This document shows, in pieces, positions 17,543-25,226 of a stretch of 57,472 bases of DNA. The position numbers and the translations under genes are program-made. The DNA comes from an uncultured Woeseia sp. Its GTDB lineage: Bacteria; Pseudomonadota; Gammaproteobacteria; Steroidobacterales; Woeseiaceae. Position 1 is the stretch's first letter. Each line of letters begins with the position of its first letter. The stretch is taken from contig CALALV010000188.1 of the NCBI GenBank assembly GCA_937925605.1, positions 1 through 57,472 of the forward strand. The letters run 5' to 3'. Below the pieces are notes generated by a model, which made no database searches, had not been told where the DNA came from, and was given only the letters and a program-made list of their open reading frames with translations.

Positions 17543-19309
17543 CTACTCGTGCTTGACCCCGTGCTGCCGCCCGACCGGCACCTCGCTGGCCGGTACCGTC
17601 TGCGGCACGAAGTCCTGGTCCTGGCCGGGCACGCTGTAGTCGTAGGCCCAGCGGTGCACTTCCGGCAGCTCGTGGCCCCAGTTGCCGTGCTTCGGCGGCG
17701 TGTCCGGCGTCTGCCACTCGAGCGTCGTCGCGCCCCAGGGATTCGGGTCGGCCTTCTTGCCGTACTTCAGCGACCAGATCACGTTGATGAAGAACAGGAT
17801 CTGCGTCAGCGCGACGATGATCGCCGAGATCGTGATTGCCGTGTTCAGGTCGTGCGCGGACTGCGGCATGAACTCGGTGTCGCCCATGGCGAAGTAGCGG
17901 CGCGGTACGCCGAGGAAGCCGAGGTAATGCATCGGCAGGTAGATCGAGTAGGTGCCGAGGAAGGTCAGCCAGAAGTGCCAGCGGCCGAGCCGCTCGCTGT
18001 ACATCCGGCCGGTGATCTTCGGCCACCAGTGGTAGATCGCGCCGAACACCACCAGCACCGGCGACACGCCCATGACCATGTGGAAGTGCGCGACGACGAA
18101 GTAGGTATCCGACAGCGGCAGGTCGACGACGACGTTGCCGAGGAAGATGCCGGTCAGCCCGCCATGGATGAATGTGAAGATGAAACCGATCGCGAACAGC
18201 ATCGGCACGCGCAGGTGGATATTGCCCTGCCACAGCGTCAGCACCCAATTGTAGACCTTGAGCGCCGTCGGCACCGCGATGATCAGCGTGGTCGTCGCGA
18301 AGAAGAAGCCGAAGTACGGGTTCATGCCCGAGACATACATGTGGTGCGCCCAGACGATGAAGCTCAGGCCGCCGATCGCGAGGATGGCCCAGACCATCAT
18401 GCGGTAGCCGAAGATGTTCTTGCGCGCGTGCGTCGCCAGCAGGTCGGAGACGATACCGAAGGCCGGCAGCGCGACGATGTAGACCTCCGGGTGGCCGAAG
18501 AACCAGAACAAATGCTGGAACAGGATCGGGCTGCCGCCGGTATGGCCGAGCTGCTCGCCGCCCGAGATCATCTGCGGCATGAAGAAGCTGGTCATCAGCG
18601 TCTTGTCGAGCAGCATCATGATCGCGGACACCAGCAGCGCCGGGAACGCCAGCAGGCCCAGGATCGTCGCCATGAATATGCCCCAGACCGACAGCGGCAT
18701 GCGCATGAGCGTCATGCCGCGGCAGCGCGCCTGCAGCACGGTCGTGACGTAGTTCAGGCCGCCCATCGTGAACGCGACGATGAACACGGCGAGCGAGACC
18801 AGCATCAGCACGATGCCCCAGTCGACCCCGGGCGTGCCCTCCGCGATCGCCTGCGGCGGGTACAGCGTCCAGCCGGCGCCGGTCGAGCCGCCGGGCACGA
18901 AGAAGCTCGCGAGCAGGATGATGACGGACAGCAGGTAGACCCAGTACGACAGCATGTTCATGTACGGGAACACCATGTCGCGCGAGCCGCACATCAACGG
19001 AATGAGATAGTTGCCGAAGCCGCCCAGGAACAAGGCGGTCAGCAGGTAGATGACCATGATCATGCCGTGCATGGTCACGAACTGGTAATAGCTCTCCGGC
19101 GTGATGAACGAGAAGGAATCCGGGAAGCCGAGCTGCAGGCGCATCATTACCGACAGGCAGAGCGCCACCAGGCCGACGAAGATTGCCGTCAGCCCGTACT
19201 GGATCGCAATGACCTTGTGATCCTGGCTCCAGATGTACTTGGTGATGAACGTCTGCGGATCGTGGTGTTCGATCTCGTGGTCGCGATCCGCTATTGCAAC
19301 GTAGGCCAT
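17543..19309 (-). CDS. ctaD: Cytochrome c oxidase subunit I (A1-type haem-copper oxidase)
   Basis: 588 residues, twelve or more membrane helices. It reduces oxygen to water at the haem a3-CuB centre and pumps protons across the inner membrane. Visible ligands: low-spin haem His81 in MHGMIM; CuB His and cross-linked Tyr in WFFGHPEVY (His273, Glu275, Tyr277); the CuB His pair in WAHHMYVSG; haem ligands in VAHFHMVMG. The Glu and Tyr of HPEVY define the A1 subfamily with complete D- and K-channels. The C-terminal 60 residues are a hydrophilic extension (PNPWGATTLEWQTPDTPP onward), as in caa3-like oxidases. It lies 13 bases after the subunit II gene. No haem-insertion or copper-assembly gene (ctaB, ctaG, Surf1) is in this operon. 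Confidence 0.97.
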   Translation of the reverse strand: MAYVAIADRDHEIEHHDPQTFITKYIWSQDHKVIAIQYGLTAIFVGLVALCLSVMMRLQLGFPDSFSFITPESYYQFVTMHGMIMVIYLLTALFLGGFGNYLIPLMCGSRDMVFPYMNMLSYWVYLLSVIILLASFFVPGGSTGAGWTLYPPQAIAEGTPGVDWGIVLMLVSLAVFIVAFTMGGLNYVTTVLQARCRGMTLMRMPLSVWGIFMATILGLLAFPALLVSAIMMLLDKTLMTSFFMPQMISGGEQLGHTGGSPILFQHLFWFFGHPEVYIVALPAFGIVSDLLATHARKNIFGYRMMVWAILAIGGLSFIVWAHHMYVSGMNPYFGFFFATTTLIIAVPTALKVYNWVLTLWQGNIHLRVPMLFAIGFIFTFIHGGLTGIFLGNVVVDLPLSDTYFVVAHFHMVMGVSPVLVVFGAIYHWWPKITGRMYSERLGRWHFWLTFLGTYSIYLPMHYLGFLGVPRRYFAMGDTEFMPQSAHDLNTAITISAIIVALTQILFFINVIWSLKYGKKADPNPWGATTLEWQTPDTPPKHGNWGHELPEVHRWAYDYSVPGQDQDFVPQTVPASEVPVGRQHGVKHE

Positions 19310-19322
19310 CTGGCTTCCCTCG

Positions 19323-20714
19323 TCAGTGATTCGCCGCTACCGACGGCCCGTCGGCAGGCACCGGCAGCGAATTGATGTAGGCGACGACGTCGTTGATCGC
19401 CTTGTCCGTGTTCAGCGATTTGGCCATGAAGCCCATCTGCATGCCGTAGTAGTCCTGCGGATGGCCGCCGCGCACGCCGTCGCGGAAATTCTCGAGCTGG
19501 CGCTTGATGTACCAGTCGCTCATGCCGGCCAGCCGCGGCGCGTTCATCGTGAAGATGCCCTGGCCCTCGCCGCCGTGGCAGTACGCGCAGACCCGGTAGC
19601 GGCGCTCGCCGGCGGCCAGGTCGCCGTTGATCGTCACCGGCGCCGCCGTGTCCGGCAGCGAGAGTATGTGCGCGACGACGTTGTTCAGTGCCTCGTCCGT
19701 GGCCAGCACGTTGGCCATCGCGACCATCTGCTGGCCGTAGGTGTCGTCCTGGTGCGAGCCGCGCAGGCCGTTCTTGAACGCGTGGATCTCGTTCTTCAGG
19801 TACCAGGCGCTCTGCCCGGCCAGTTTCGGCCCGTTCAGCGCCTTGACGCCCTCGCCCTGCTGGCCGTGGCAGGCTGCGCAGACCGCGTACTGCGCCTGCC
19901 CGGCGACGGCGTTGCCGGCCGCGACCGCCTGCGTGTCGGCGAAAGTGGGCTGGCTCGCCAGCCAGGCGTCGTAGTCGTCCTGCTCGTCGACGATGACAGC
20001 GCCGCGCATGGCGAAGTGGCCGACGCCGCAGAGTTCCTCACACAGCACCTCGTAGCGGCCGGTCTCGGTCGGCGTGAGCCACATGTAGGACTCCATGCCG
20101 GGCACCAGGTCCATCTTCACGCGGAACTGCGCGACCGTGAAGTTGTGCAGGACGTCCTTCGCCCGCAGGTTGACCCTGACCGGCTGGCCGATCGGCAGGT
20201 GCAGTTCCGGGTCGTAGACCAGCACGTCGTCCTGGCCGTTGGGATCGTCCGGATCGAGGCCGAACGGGTTGTCTACGGACATGAAGTCCACGCCGACCGT
20301 GCCGAATTCGCCGTCGGCGCCCGGCAGGCGATAGGACCAGTGCCACTGCTGGCCGACGGCCTCGACCTCGTGGGCGTCGTCGGGCACGTCGACGAACTTG
20401 GCCCAGACCCACAGGCCCGGCGCGAGCATCGCGGCCACGCCGATCGTCGTCGCGATGGTCAGGATCCATTCGAGCTTCTGGTTCTCGGGGTCGTAGCTGG
20501 CCTTGTTGCCGGCGCGTGCGCGGTAGCGGATCACGCACCAGGCCATGAACAGGTTGACCGCAACGAACACCAGCCCGGTGACGACGAAGGTCACGTCGAT
20601 CGTGAAGTCGATCTGCCCCCAGTTGGACGCGAGCGGCGTAAAGGTCCAGGGACTGAGGAAGTGGAACACGAGGGAACCGACAACCAACAGGATCAGCACT
20701 ACTGCTAAAGGCAT
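19323..20714 (-). CDS. ctaC: Cytochrome c oxidase subunit II fused to two cytochrome c domains
   Basis: 463 residues, well beyond the usual 250-350. Two N-terminal membrane helices precede the cupredoxin domain with the CuA site: His in VLHNFTV, then CEELCGVGHFAM (two Cys, Glu backbone ligand, His, Met). Two haem c attachment motifs follow: CAACH (Cys279-His283) and CAYCH (Cys376-His380), each with a downstream Met region (MVAMANVLA; MQMGFMAKS). A di-haem tail lets the oxidase take electrons directly from the bc1 complex or a periplasmic carrier. AAAGGA lies about 10 bases before the ATG. First gene of the oxidase operon; the leader upstream contains a 9-bp hairpin. Confidence 0.96.
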   Translation of the reverse strand: MPLAVVLILLVVGSLVFHFLSPWTFTPLASNWGQIDFTIDVTFVVTGLVFVAVNLFMAWCVIRYRARAGNKASYDPENQKLEWILTIATTIGVAAMLAPGLWVWAKFVDVPDDAHEVEAVGQQWHWSYRLPGADGEFGTVGVDFMSVDNPFGLDPDDPNGQDDVLVYDPELHLPIGQPVRVNLRAKDVLHNFTVAQFRVKMDLVPGMESYMWLTPTETGRYEVLCEELCGVGHFAMRGAVIVDEQDDYDAWLASQPTFADTQAVAAGNAVAGQAQYAVCAACHGQQGEGVKALNGPKLAGQSAWYLKNEIHAFKNGLRGSHQDDTYGQQMVAMANVLATDEALNNVVAHILSLPDTAAPVTINGDLAAGERRYRVCAYCHGGEGQGIFTMNAPRLAGMSDWYIKRQLENFRDGVRGGHPQDYYGMQMGFMAKSLNTDKAINDVVAYINSLPVPADGPSVAANH

Positions 20715-21100
20715 GACAATCGCATCCTTTGTTTCGTGACCTTCGCGGGTTTTTTTCGGCGAGCGGCACGAGCGGGTGCCGCTCCTTTATCTGGTCAGCG
20801 CGCCGTTTTGCTTGTTTGCGGTCTGGAAGTACCCCCCGTTGCGGTCGTCAGGCAACCCGTGAATCGTTGCGAAAGAATGCGTTCGACTGTCGCGTGTGAC
20901 GGTTCCCCCGAACTGTCCCCCGATTCGCATGGAAAGCCCGAATGCCGCGTTCGCAAATGAGCGGACGGACCGTTTCCGGGTTTCAGCATAAGGGATTCAA
21001 CGGGCGATTTCCACCGCTCCGCAACGCCGTCCGGGGCAGGCGAAGCAGCTGATTCCGCAGGTAACTTTCGCGGCTCTTGCGCGCGTCTTCGCGGCCGGGC
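20715..21100. other. 386-base gap upstream of the oxidase operon
   Basis: No credible gene. Short frames here lack ribosome sites and family character. The gap must hold the oxidase promoter (minus strand) and the end of the sigma/anti-sigma transcript. Near the oxidase end it has a perfect 9-bp hairpin (20761-20784) and a run of seven T on the plus strand at 20750-20756, which in the oxidase transcript is an A-run inside the leader. I could not identify a convincing -35/-10 pair. Confidence 0.6.
20761..20784 (-). promoter_or_regulatory. Hairpin in the oxidase operon leader
   Basis: GAGCGGCAC (20761-20769) and GTGCCGCTC (20776-20784) form a perfect 9-bp stem with a 6-base loop, about 46 bases before the subunit II start codon. 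In the oxidase transcript it is followed by GCC and an A-rich stretch, not a U-tract, so it is not an intrinsic terminator. It could protect the 5' end or bind a regulator. Confidence 0.4.
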
Positions 21101-21493
21101 CTACAGGTTCTCGCGCAGGTCGCGCTCGATCGAGCGCCGCGCTTTTTCGAGGTCGGTGCGCAAGTGCACAAGTTCCTGTTCGAGCGGTGCGGTCAGTGCG
21201 ACCTGCTCGAAGTTCAGGTCGCGCGGCACGATGAGCGGCGTCGCGGCGACCGTTGCGGGCGCGACCGTATCGTCGGCCGCGTTCTGCCAAAGGATCGCGA
21301 CGGCGACGGCCGCGAGACCGGCAGCGGCAGCCGCCCACCCGAGCAGTGCGGGTCGCCGCTCTGGCCTTGCACGGCGGCGCGGGGCAGCCGCGACGGCCGC
21401 GTCGATGCGCCGGCGCAGTGCCGGGTCCACGGGCGCGTCGACCGCGCCGGCATCCTCGGCAAGGCGTCGCGCCAGGTCATCCGTAGGCTTCAT
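21101..21493 (-). CDS. Putative anti-sigma factor (single-pass membrane protein)
   Basis: 130 residues. A charged cytoplasmic N-terminus of about 45 residues (DDLARRLAEDAGAVDAPVD and an Arg-rich part) is followed by one membrane segment (ALLGWAAAAAGLAAVAVAILW) and a periplasmic tail ending in an amphipathic helix (LEQELVHLRTDLEKARRSIE). Gene order and the 17-base overlap with the sigma gene argue for an anti-sigma role. No zinc-binding HxxxCxxC motif is present and the protein is shorter than most anti-sigma factors, so it would be an atypical one. The repeated hydrophobic and charged pattern in the tail could form a coiled coil. Role inferred from context only. Confidence 0.7.
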   Translation of the reverse strand: MKPTDDLARRLAEDAGAVDAPVDPALRRRIDAAVAAAPRRRARPERRPALLGWAAAAAGLAAVAVAILWQNAADDTVAPATVAATPLIVPRDLNFEQVALTAPLEQELVHLRTDLEKARRSIERDLRENL

Positions 21494-22025
21494 GTTCGTT
21501 TCCCTCCGGGTCGGCGGCGGCCAGCCGCTCTTCGAGTCGGCGGCGGGCGCGCATCAGCGTGACCTTGGTCCAGGGCAGCGAGCGCTGCATCGTTTTGGCT
21601 ACGTCGCGCTGCGGGAGTTCCTCGACGTAGTGCAGCCACAGCGCCGTGCAGGCGTCCGCGCTCAGGCAACGCCGGGCGGTCAGCCACAGGTTGTCGCGTT
21701 CGTCGGCCGCCATGCAATCGGCCAGCGGATCCTGCACCGCCGCGCTCCAGGCGGGCTCGGGCTCCGCGGCCGGGCGCTGGCGTGCCGCGCGCCGGAGCGC
21801 GATGCGGTACAGCCAGGTGCTGAAGCGCCAGCGCCGGTCGAAGGTGTGCAGGTAACGCCACGCATCGACGAAGGCATCCTGCAGCGCGTCCTCGGCATCG
21901 GCGCGGACGCCGCAGCGCACGAGCAGGAAGCGCAGCAGGCGCTGCTGGTAACGGTCCACGAGCGCGGCGAAGGCCGGCTCGCTGCCGGCCAGCGCCTGCT
22001 CCACGAGGTCCTCGTCGGCGGTCAC
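21477..22025 (-). CDS. ECF-family RNA polymerase sigma factor
   Basis: 182 residues with both ECF domains. Region 2 is AFAALVDRYQQRLLRFLL, DAEDALQDAFVDAWRYLHTF, and RWRFSTWLYRIALRRAARQ for -10 recognition. Region 4 is ACTALWLHYVEELPQRDVAKTM with KVTLMRARRRLEERL for -35 recognition. The start is GTG at 22023-22025, 14 bases after the stop of the exported-protein gene. The gene overlaps the anti-sigma-like gene by 17 bases. In ECF systems the sigma factor is usually held by a co-encoded membrane anti-sigma until a signal releases it; the exported protein upstream may be part of the signal path or the main regulon member (inference). Confidence 0.93.
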   Translation of the reverse strand: MTADEDLVEQALAGSEPAFAALVDRYQQRLLRFLLVRCGVRADAEDALQDAFVDAWRYLHTFDRRWRFSTWLYRIALRRAARQRPAAEPEPAWSAAVQDPLADCMAADERDNLWLTARRCLSADACTALWLHYVEELPQRDVAKTMQRSLPWTKVTLMRARRRLEERLAAADPEGNEHEAYG

Positions 22026-22039
22026 CTGCCTGCGGCGCC

Positions 22040-22951
22040 TCAGTCGTCGAGCAGCTCGACGAGCCGCGCCGGGTCGAACACGGTACTGATGTTCAGCACG
22101 GCATCCTCCACGCTGACGCGCGTATTGTTGATCATCGCGACCAGGTCGGGCTCCAGCTCGCTGTTGAAGGCCTGCAGGCTGATCAGCCCGCTCACGACGC
22201 TCGCCAGCGACTGCGCGAGCTTCGGGTCGCGCGACTTGAGTCGTGCCTCGACGGCCAGCAGGCCACCGCGATCCGCGACCAGCAGCGCGGCCTCCTCGGT
22301 GTTGCGCAGGATGTTCGAGTCCCAGCCGTCGCCGTCTTCGCGCGCGATCGCGTCCGTGCGCATGCCGGCCTGCACGAACGCGCTGTCCGCGCTCAGCACC
22401 AGCAGCGCGCCGCTGTGGCTGCCGCCGCCGGCGATGCGACCCCTGCGCTCGATCAGGCGGTGCATCTCCCGCTCGTGCGAGGTCACGAGCAGCTTGCCCG
22501 GGACCGCGAAACTGAAGAACGCATGGTCGTCGAGGTCGCCGAGCGGATCCCGGCCGTCCGGCTCGTCGTCCGGGTCGCCTGCGAAGAAATAGTCCTGGCC
22601 GTCGTGGCTGCGCAGGTCGTAGCCGGCCTCGAGCGCGACCAGTGCCATCAGCTTGTCGCGGGTCGCCTTGCTCACCTCGCCCTCGACAACGATCGTGACG
22701 CCGCCGTCCGGCGCGGCGAACGCCGTCACCCGGTCGACCTCGCGATTGATGTCGATGCCGATTTCGTCGTTCAGCTCGACGAAGACCTCGCCGTCGAGCC
22801 AGCGGTAGAGCTCGCGGCCGGAATCGGCGGAGCGCATCCCGGCCAGGTCGGCGTGCAGGTACCAGGTCGTGCCGGCAGGCAGGTCGCCATCGGCGACGGC
22901 GGCCGCGCCCAGCGCCGGCAGGGCGAGCAGCAGGAGCAGGAACTTGTTCAT
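22040..22951 (-). CDS. Exported protein of unknown function, first gene of the sigma-factor operon
   Basis: 303 residues. The signal peptide is MNKFLLLLLALPALGAAAVA, cleaved before DGDLPAG. The mature part begins TTWYLHADLAGMRSADSGRELYRWLD and has alternating beta strands and helices (VTAFAAPDGGVTIVVEGEVS; HAFFSFAVPGKLLVTSHEREMHRLI). It ends with a helix and a strand around VARLVELLD-like text. It has no Cys and no catalytic signature I recognise. The layout, with repeated measures of local states and two similar halves, resembles periplasmic beta-alpha duplicated domains. Its position 14 bases upstream of the sigma gene makes it the likely partner of that regulator. Confidence 0.75.
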   Translation of the reverse strand: MNKFLLLLLALPALGAAAVADGDLPAGTTWYLHADLAGMRSADSGRELYRWLDGEVFVELNDEIGIDINREVDRVTAFAAPDGGVTIVVEGEVSKATRDKLMALVALEAGYDLRSHDGQDYFFAGDPDDEPDGRDPLGDLDDHAFFSFAVPGKLLVTSHEREMHRLIERRGRIAGGGSHSGALLVLSADSAFVQAGMRTDAIAREDGDGWDSNILRNTEEAALLVADRGGLLAVEARLKSRDPKLAQSLASVVSGLISLQAFNSELEPDLVAMINNTRVSVEDAVLNISTVFDPARLVELLDD

Positions 22952-23034
22952 GGGGTCACCGCTTGTCCGTGGATCTGCGGGCTTATAGGCGACCGGGCGG
23001 CAAAAGGTTACAGCCGCCGGCACGCGGCCGCGGC

Positions 23035-24717
23035 TCAGGCCTCGTGGGTAACGCGCCCGCCCATGACCGTGCGCACCACCGGCACGTCGATCAGCGCGAG
23101 CGGGTCGACGCGGCGCGGGTCGGCGCCGAGCATCGCGAAGTCGGCGAGCTTGCCGGGCTCGAGACTGCCCTTGACGTCCGCCTCGAAGGACGCGTAGGCG
23201 CCGTGCACGGTGCAGATCCTGAGCGCCTCGTCGACCGTGACCCGCTGGTTCGGTCCCCAAATCCGGCCGCGACTGTCGGTGCGTGTCACCATCGACTGGA
23301 TCGCCATCATCGGCTCGTACGGGCCCGGCGTGAAATCCGAGGCCGGCGCGACCGGGATGCCGTGGTCGAGGAACGAGCGGTGCGCGAACATCGAGCGCAT
23401 CTTCTCGTCGCCGTAGGCCGACCATTTCTCGCCGTGGTAGTAGATGTAGGTGTAGAACGGCGTCGGCACGACGCCGGCCGCCTTGATCCGCCGCAGCAGC
23501 TCGTCGTTGACCAGCGAGCAGTGCTCGATACGGTGGCGGGGGTTGGGCCCGTCGTGATCGGCGAGCACGCGTTCGTAGGCCTTCAGCACGCGGTCGATCG
23601 CGACGTCGCCGTTCGCGTGGATGCCGACCCGGAAGCCGTGCGCAACCGCGTCGTCGACGGCCTCGTCGATCTGCTCCTGGGTCATCGTCAGGATGCCGTA
23701 GTTGTCGGGATCGCCGGCGTACGGGGTCGACATGCTCATCGTGCGCTCGGACGCAGAGCCGTCGGCCGAGTACTTGACCGCGCCGATGGACAGCAGCGCG
23801 TCGCGCAAGCCGCACGCGATGCATGCCTTCTTCCGCGCCGCAAACATCTCCGCATTGCCTCCCGGCATGAAGGCGATGCGACAGGACAGCTCGCCCGCGT
23901 CGTACGCATCCCGGTACGCGAGGAACTCGTCGCGGCTGCCGTAGGCGTCGGTCGTCGACGTGATGCCCTGCTTCGCCATGTCGCGGGTCGCGATCGCGGC
24001 CGAGACGCGCCAGGTGTCGCGGTCCATGACCGGCCAGGTGCCCACCTCGAAGAACACGTCCATCGCGTGCTCGGCCACCTTGCCGGTCAGTTCGCCGTTT
24101 TCCCGGAAGTAGCGGCCGCCGAACGGGTCGGGCGTGTCGGGGCCGACGCCGGCGAGCTCGAAGGCCTTCGAATTGACGACGGCGGTGTGCCCGCCGCGGT
24201 GGCGGACGATGACCGGGCGGTCGGCAACCGCCGCGTCGATGTCCCGGCGGTCGAGCGGCCGCTCCTCGACGAACTTCGTGTCGTCGTACATGACCCCGCG
24301 CACCCAGTGCCCCGGCGGCGTCTCCGCCGCCTTGCGGGCCAGCGCCTGCTGCACGTCCCTGATCGAACGCAGGTTGACGTTGACGCCGATGGCTTCCTGC
24401 GCCAGCAGCGGGTGGCTGTGCGCGTCGATGAAGCCGGGCGTTACGGTCAGGCCGCGGCCGTCGATGACGCGCGTGCCGCGGTCCGCGTAGGCGAGGCAGT
24501 CCTCGTCGCGGCCGACGGCGAGCAGGCGGTCCCCGCGCACGGCGAGCGCCTGCGCGACGGGCTCGGCCGGGCTCATCGTCAGGATCGTCGCGCCGGTCAC
24601 GACGAGGTCGGCGCGCCCGGCCGGCGTGGCGGCCCGGCTCGCGCCCGACGCGAGGGCGAAGCCTGCCGGCAATGCGGCGGCGCCTTGCAGGAAACGGCGG
24701 CGGTCGGTGGTGGTCAT
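23035..24717 (-). CDS. Tat-exported amidohydrolase, YtcJ-like
   Basis: 560 residues. A twin-arginine signal (DRRRFLQG, then a hydrophobic run to ASRA) starts a two-domain amidohydrolase of the YtcJ/imidazolonepropionase-like group. Metal ligands are in PGFIDAHSHP (HxH), in FRVGIHANGD and in RHRIEHCSLV, with the terminal Asp near VAPASDFTPGPYEP. The lysine that is carboxylated in many members would lie near IGAVKYSADGS. Substrates in this group are rarely known; N-acyl or N-formyl amides are possible. GGAGA precedes the ATG by five bases. It lies 39 bases after the cupin gene and 83 bases before the sigma operon. Confidence 0.88.
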   Translation of the reverse strand: MTTTDRRRFLQGAAALPAGFALASGASRAATPAGRADLVVTGATILTMSPAEPVAQALAVRGDRLLAVGRDEDCLAYADRGTRVIDGRGLTVTPGFIDAHSHPLLAQEAIGVNVNLRSIRDVQQALARKAAETPPGHWVRGVMYDDTKFVEERPLDRRDIDAAVADRPVIVRHRGGHTAVVNSKAFELAGVGPDTPDPFGGRYFRENGELTGKVAEHAMDVFFEVGTWPVMDRDTWRVSAAIATRDMAKQGITSTTDAYGSRDEFLAYRDAYDAGELSCRIAFMPGGNAEMFAARKKACIACGLRDALLSIGAVKYSADGSASERTMSMSTPYAGDPDNYGILTMTQEQIDEAVDDAVAHGFRVGIHANGDVAIDRVLKAYERVLADHDGPNPRHRIEHCSLVNDELLRRIKAAGVVPTPFYTYIYYHGEKWSAYGDEKMRSMFAHRSFLDHGIPVAPASDFTPGPYEPMMAIQSMVTRTDSRGRIWGPNQRVTVDEALRICTVHGAYASFEADVKGSLEPGKLADFAMLGADPRRVDPLALIDVPVVRTVMGGRVTHEA

Positions 24718-24756
24718 GCTTTTCTCCAGGCGAAAGGCTGTCCTTTGTCCGGCCTG

Positions 24757-25209
24757 CTACAGGCCGGAGCCGTCGGCCGAGTAAATGACCCAGATCTTCG
24801 TGTAGCCGTCGGTGTCCCAGGTGCCGGTCCACTCCTTCGGGATCGTGACGCCCTCGCCGGCCGTGATCTCGGTCACCGTGCCGTCGGCCGAGGTCAGCGT
24901 CACGCCGCCCTCGAGGAAGTACATGAATTCGTCGACGCCGTAGGGCTCGTCGATCTCGAAGCGCACCTCGCCGGAACGGTACATGCCGGAGGCGAAGCGG
25001 CCGTCGGAGCTCTTCAGGGTCGTGACGTCCAGCGTCGTGTTGCCGTCGGTCGTCGTCTCGATCATGTCGTCGCGCTCGAAGATCGCGCCGGCCTGGTCGT
25101 CCGTCGTGATCTCCGCCGGGTGCACGGTCTCGTGGTGAGCGGCCTGCAGGCCGATCGCCAGGCCGAGCGCGAAGACGGCCGGCAGCGCGAGGAGCATTGG
25201 CTTGTTCAT
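24757..25209 (-). CDS. Exported cupin-domain protein (Cupin_3 type)
   Basis: 150 residues. A signal peptide (LLALPAVFALGLAIGLQA) is followed by one cupin barrel with the Cupin_3 pattern EFMYFLEGGVTLTSADG, then TAGEGVTIPKEWTGTWDT and KIWVIYSADG. Cupin_3 proteins are often found next to amine or ureide metabolism genes, but members with a proven enzyme role are few. The strong metal-binding His-rich motif of other cupins is largely missing here, so a sensor or binding role is as likely as catalysis. AAGGAG lies seven bases before the ATG. Gap of 17 bases to the NhaC gene upstream, so same transcript. Confidence 0.85.
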   Translation of the reverse strand: MNKPMLLALPAVFALGLAIGLQAAHHETVHPAEITTDDQAGAIFERDDMIETTTDGNTTLDVTTLKSSDGRFASGMYRSGEVRFEIDEPYGVDEFMYFLEGGVTLTSADGTVTEITAGEGVTIPKEWTGTWDTDGYTKIWVIYSADGSGL

Positions 25210-25226
25210 CGTGGTTCTCCTTGAAA

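Noticed and set aside
20750..20756. Run of seven T as an intrinsic terminator
   Set aside because: The nearby hairpin lies on the wrong side of the T-run for the plus strand, and on the minus strand the tract is A in the RNA.
20736..20960. A 74-codon plus-strand frame before the oxidase operon
   Set aside because: No ribosome site, no family, and it lies in the likely promoter region of the opposite strand.
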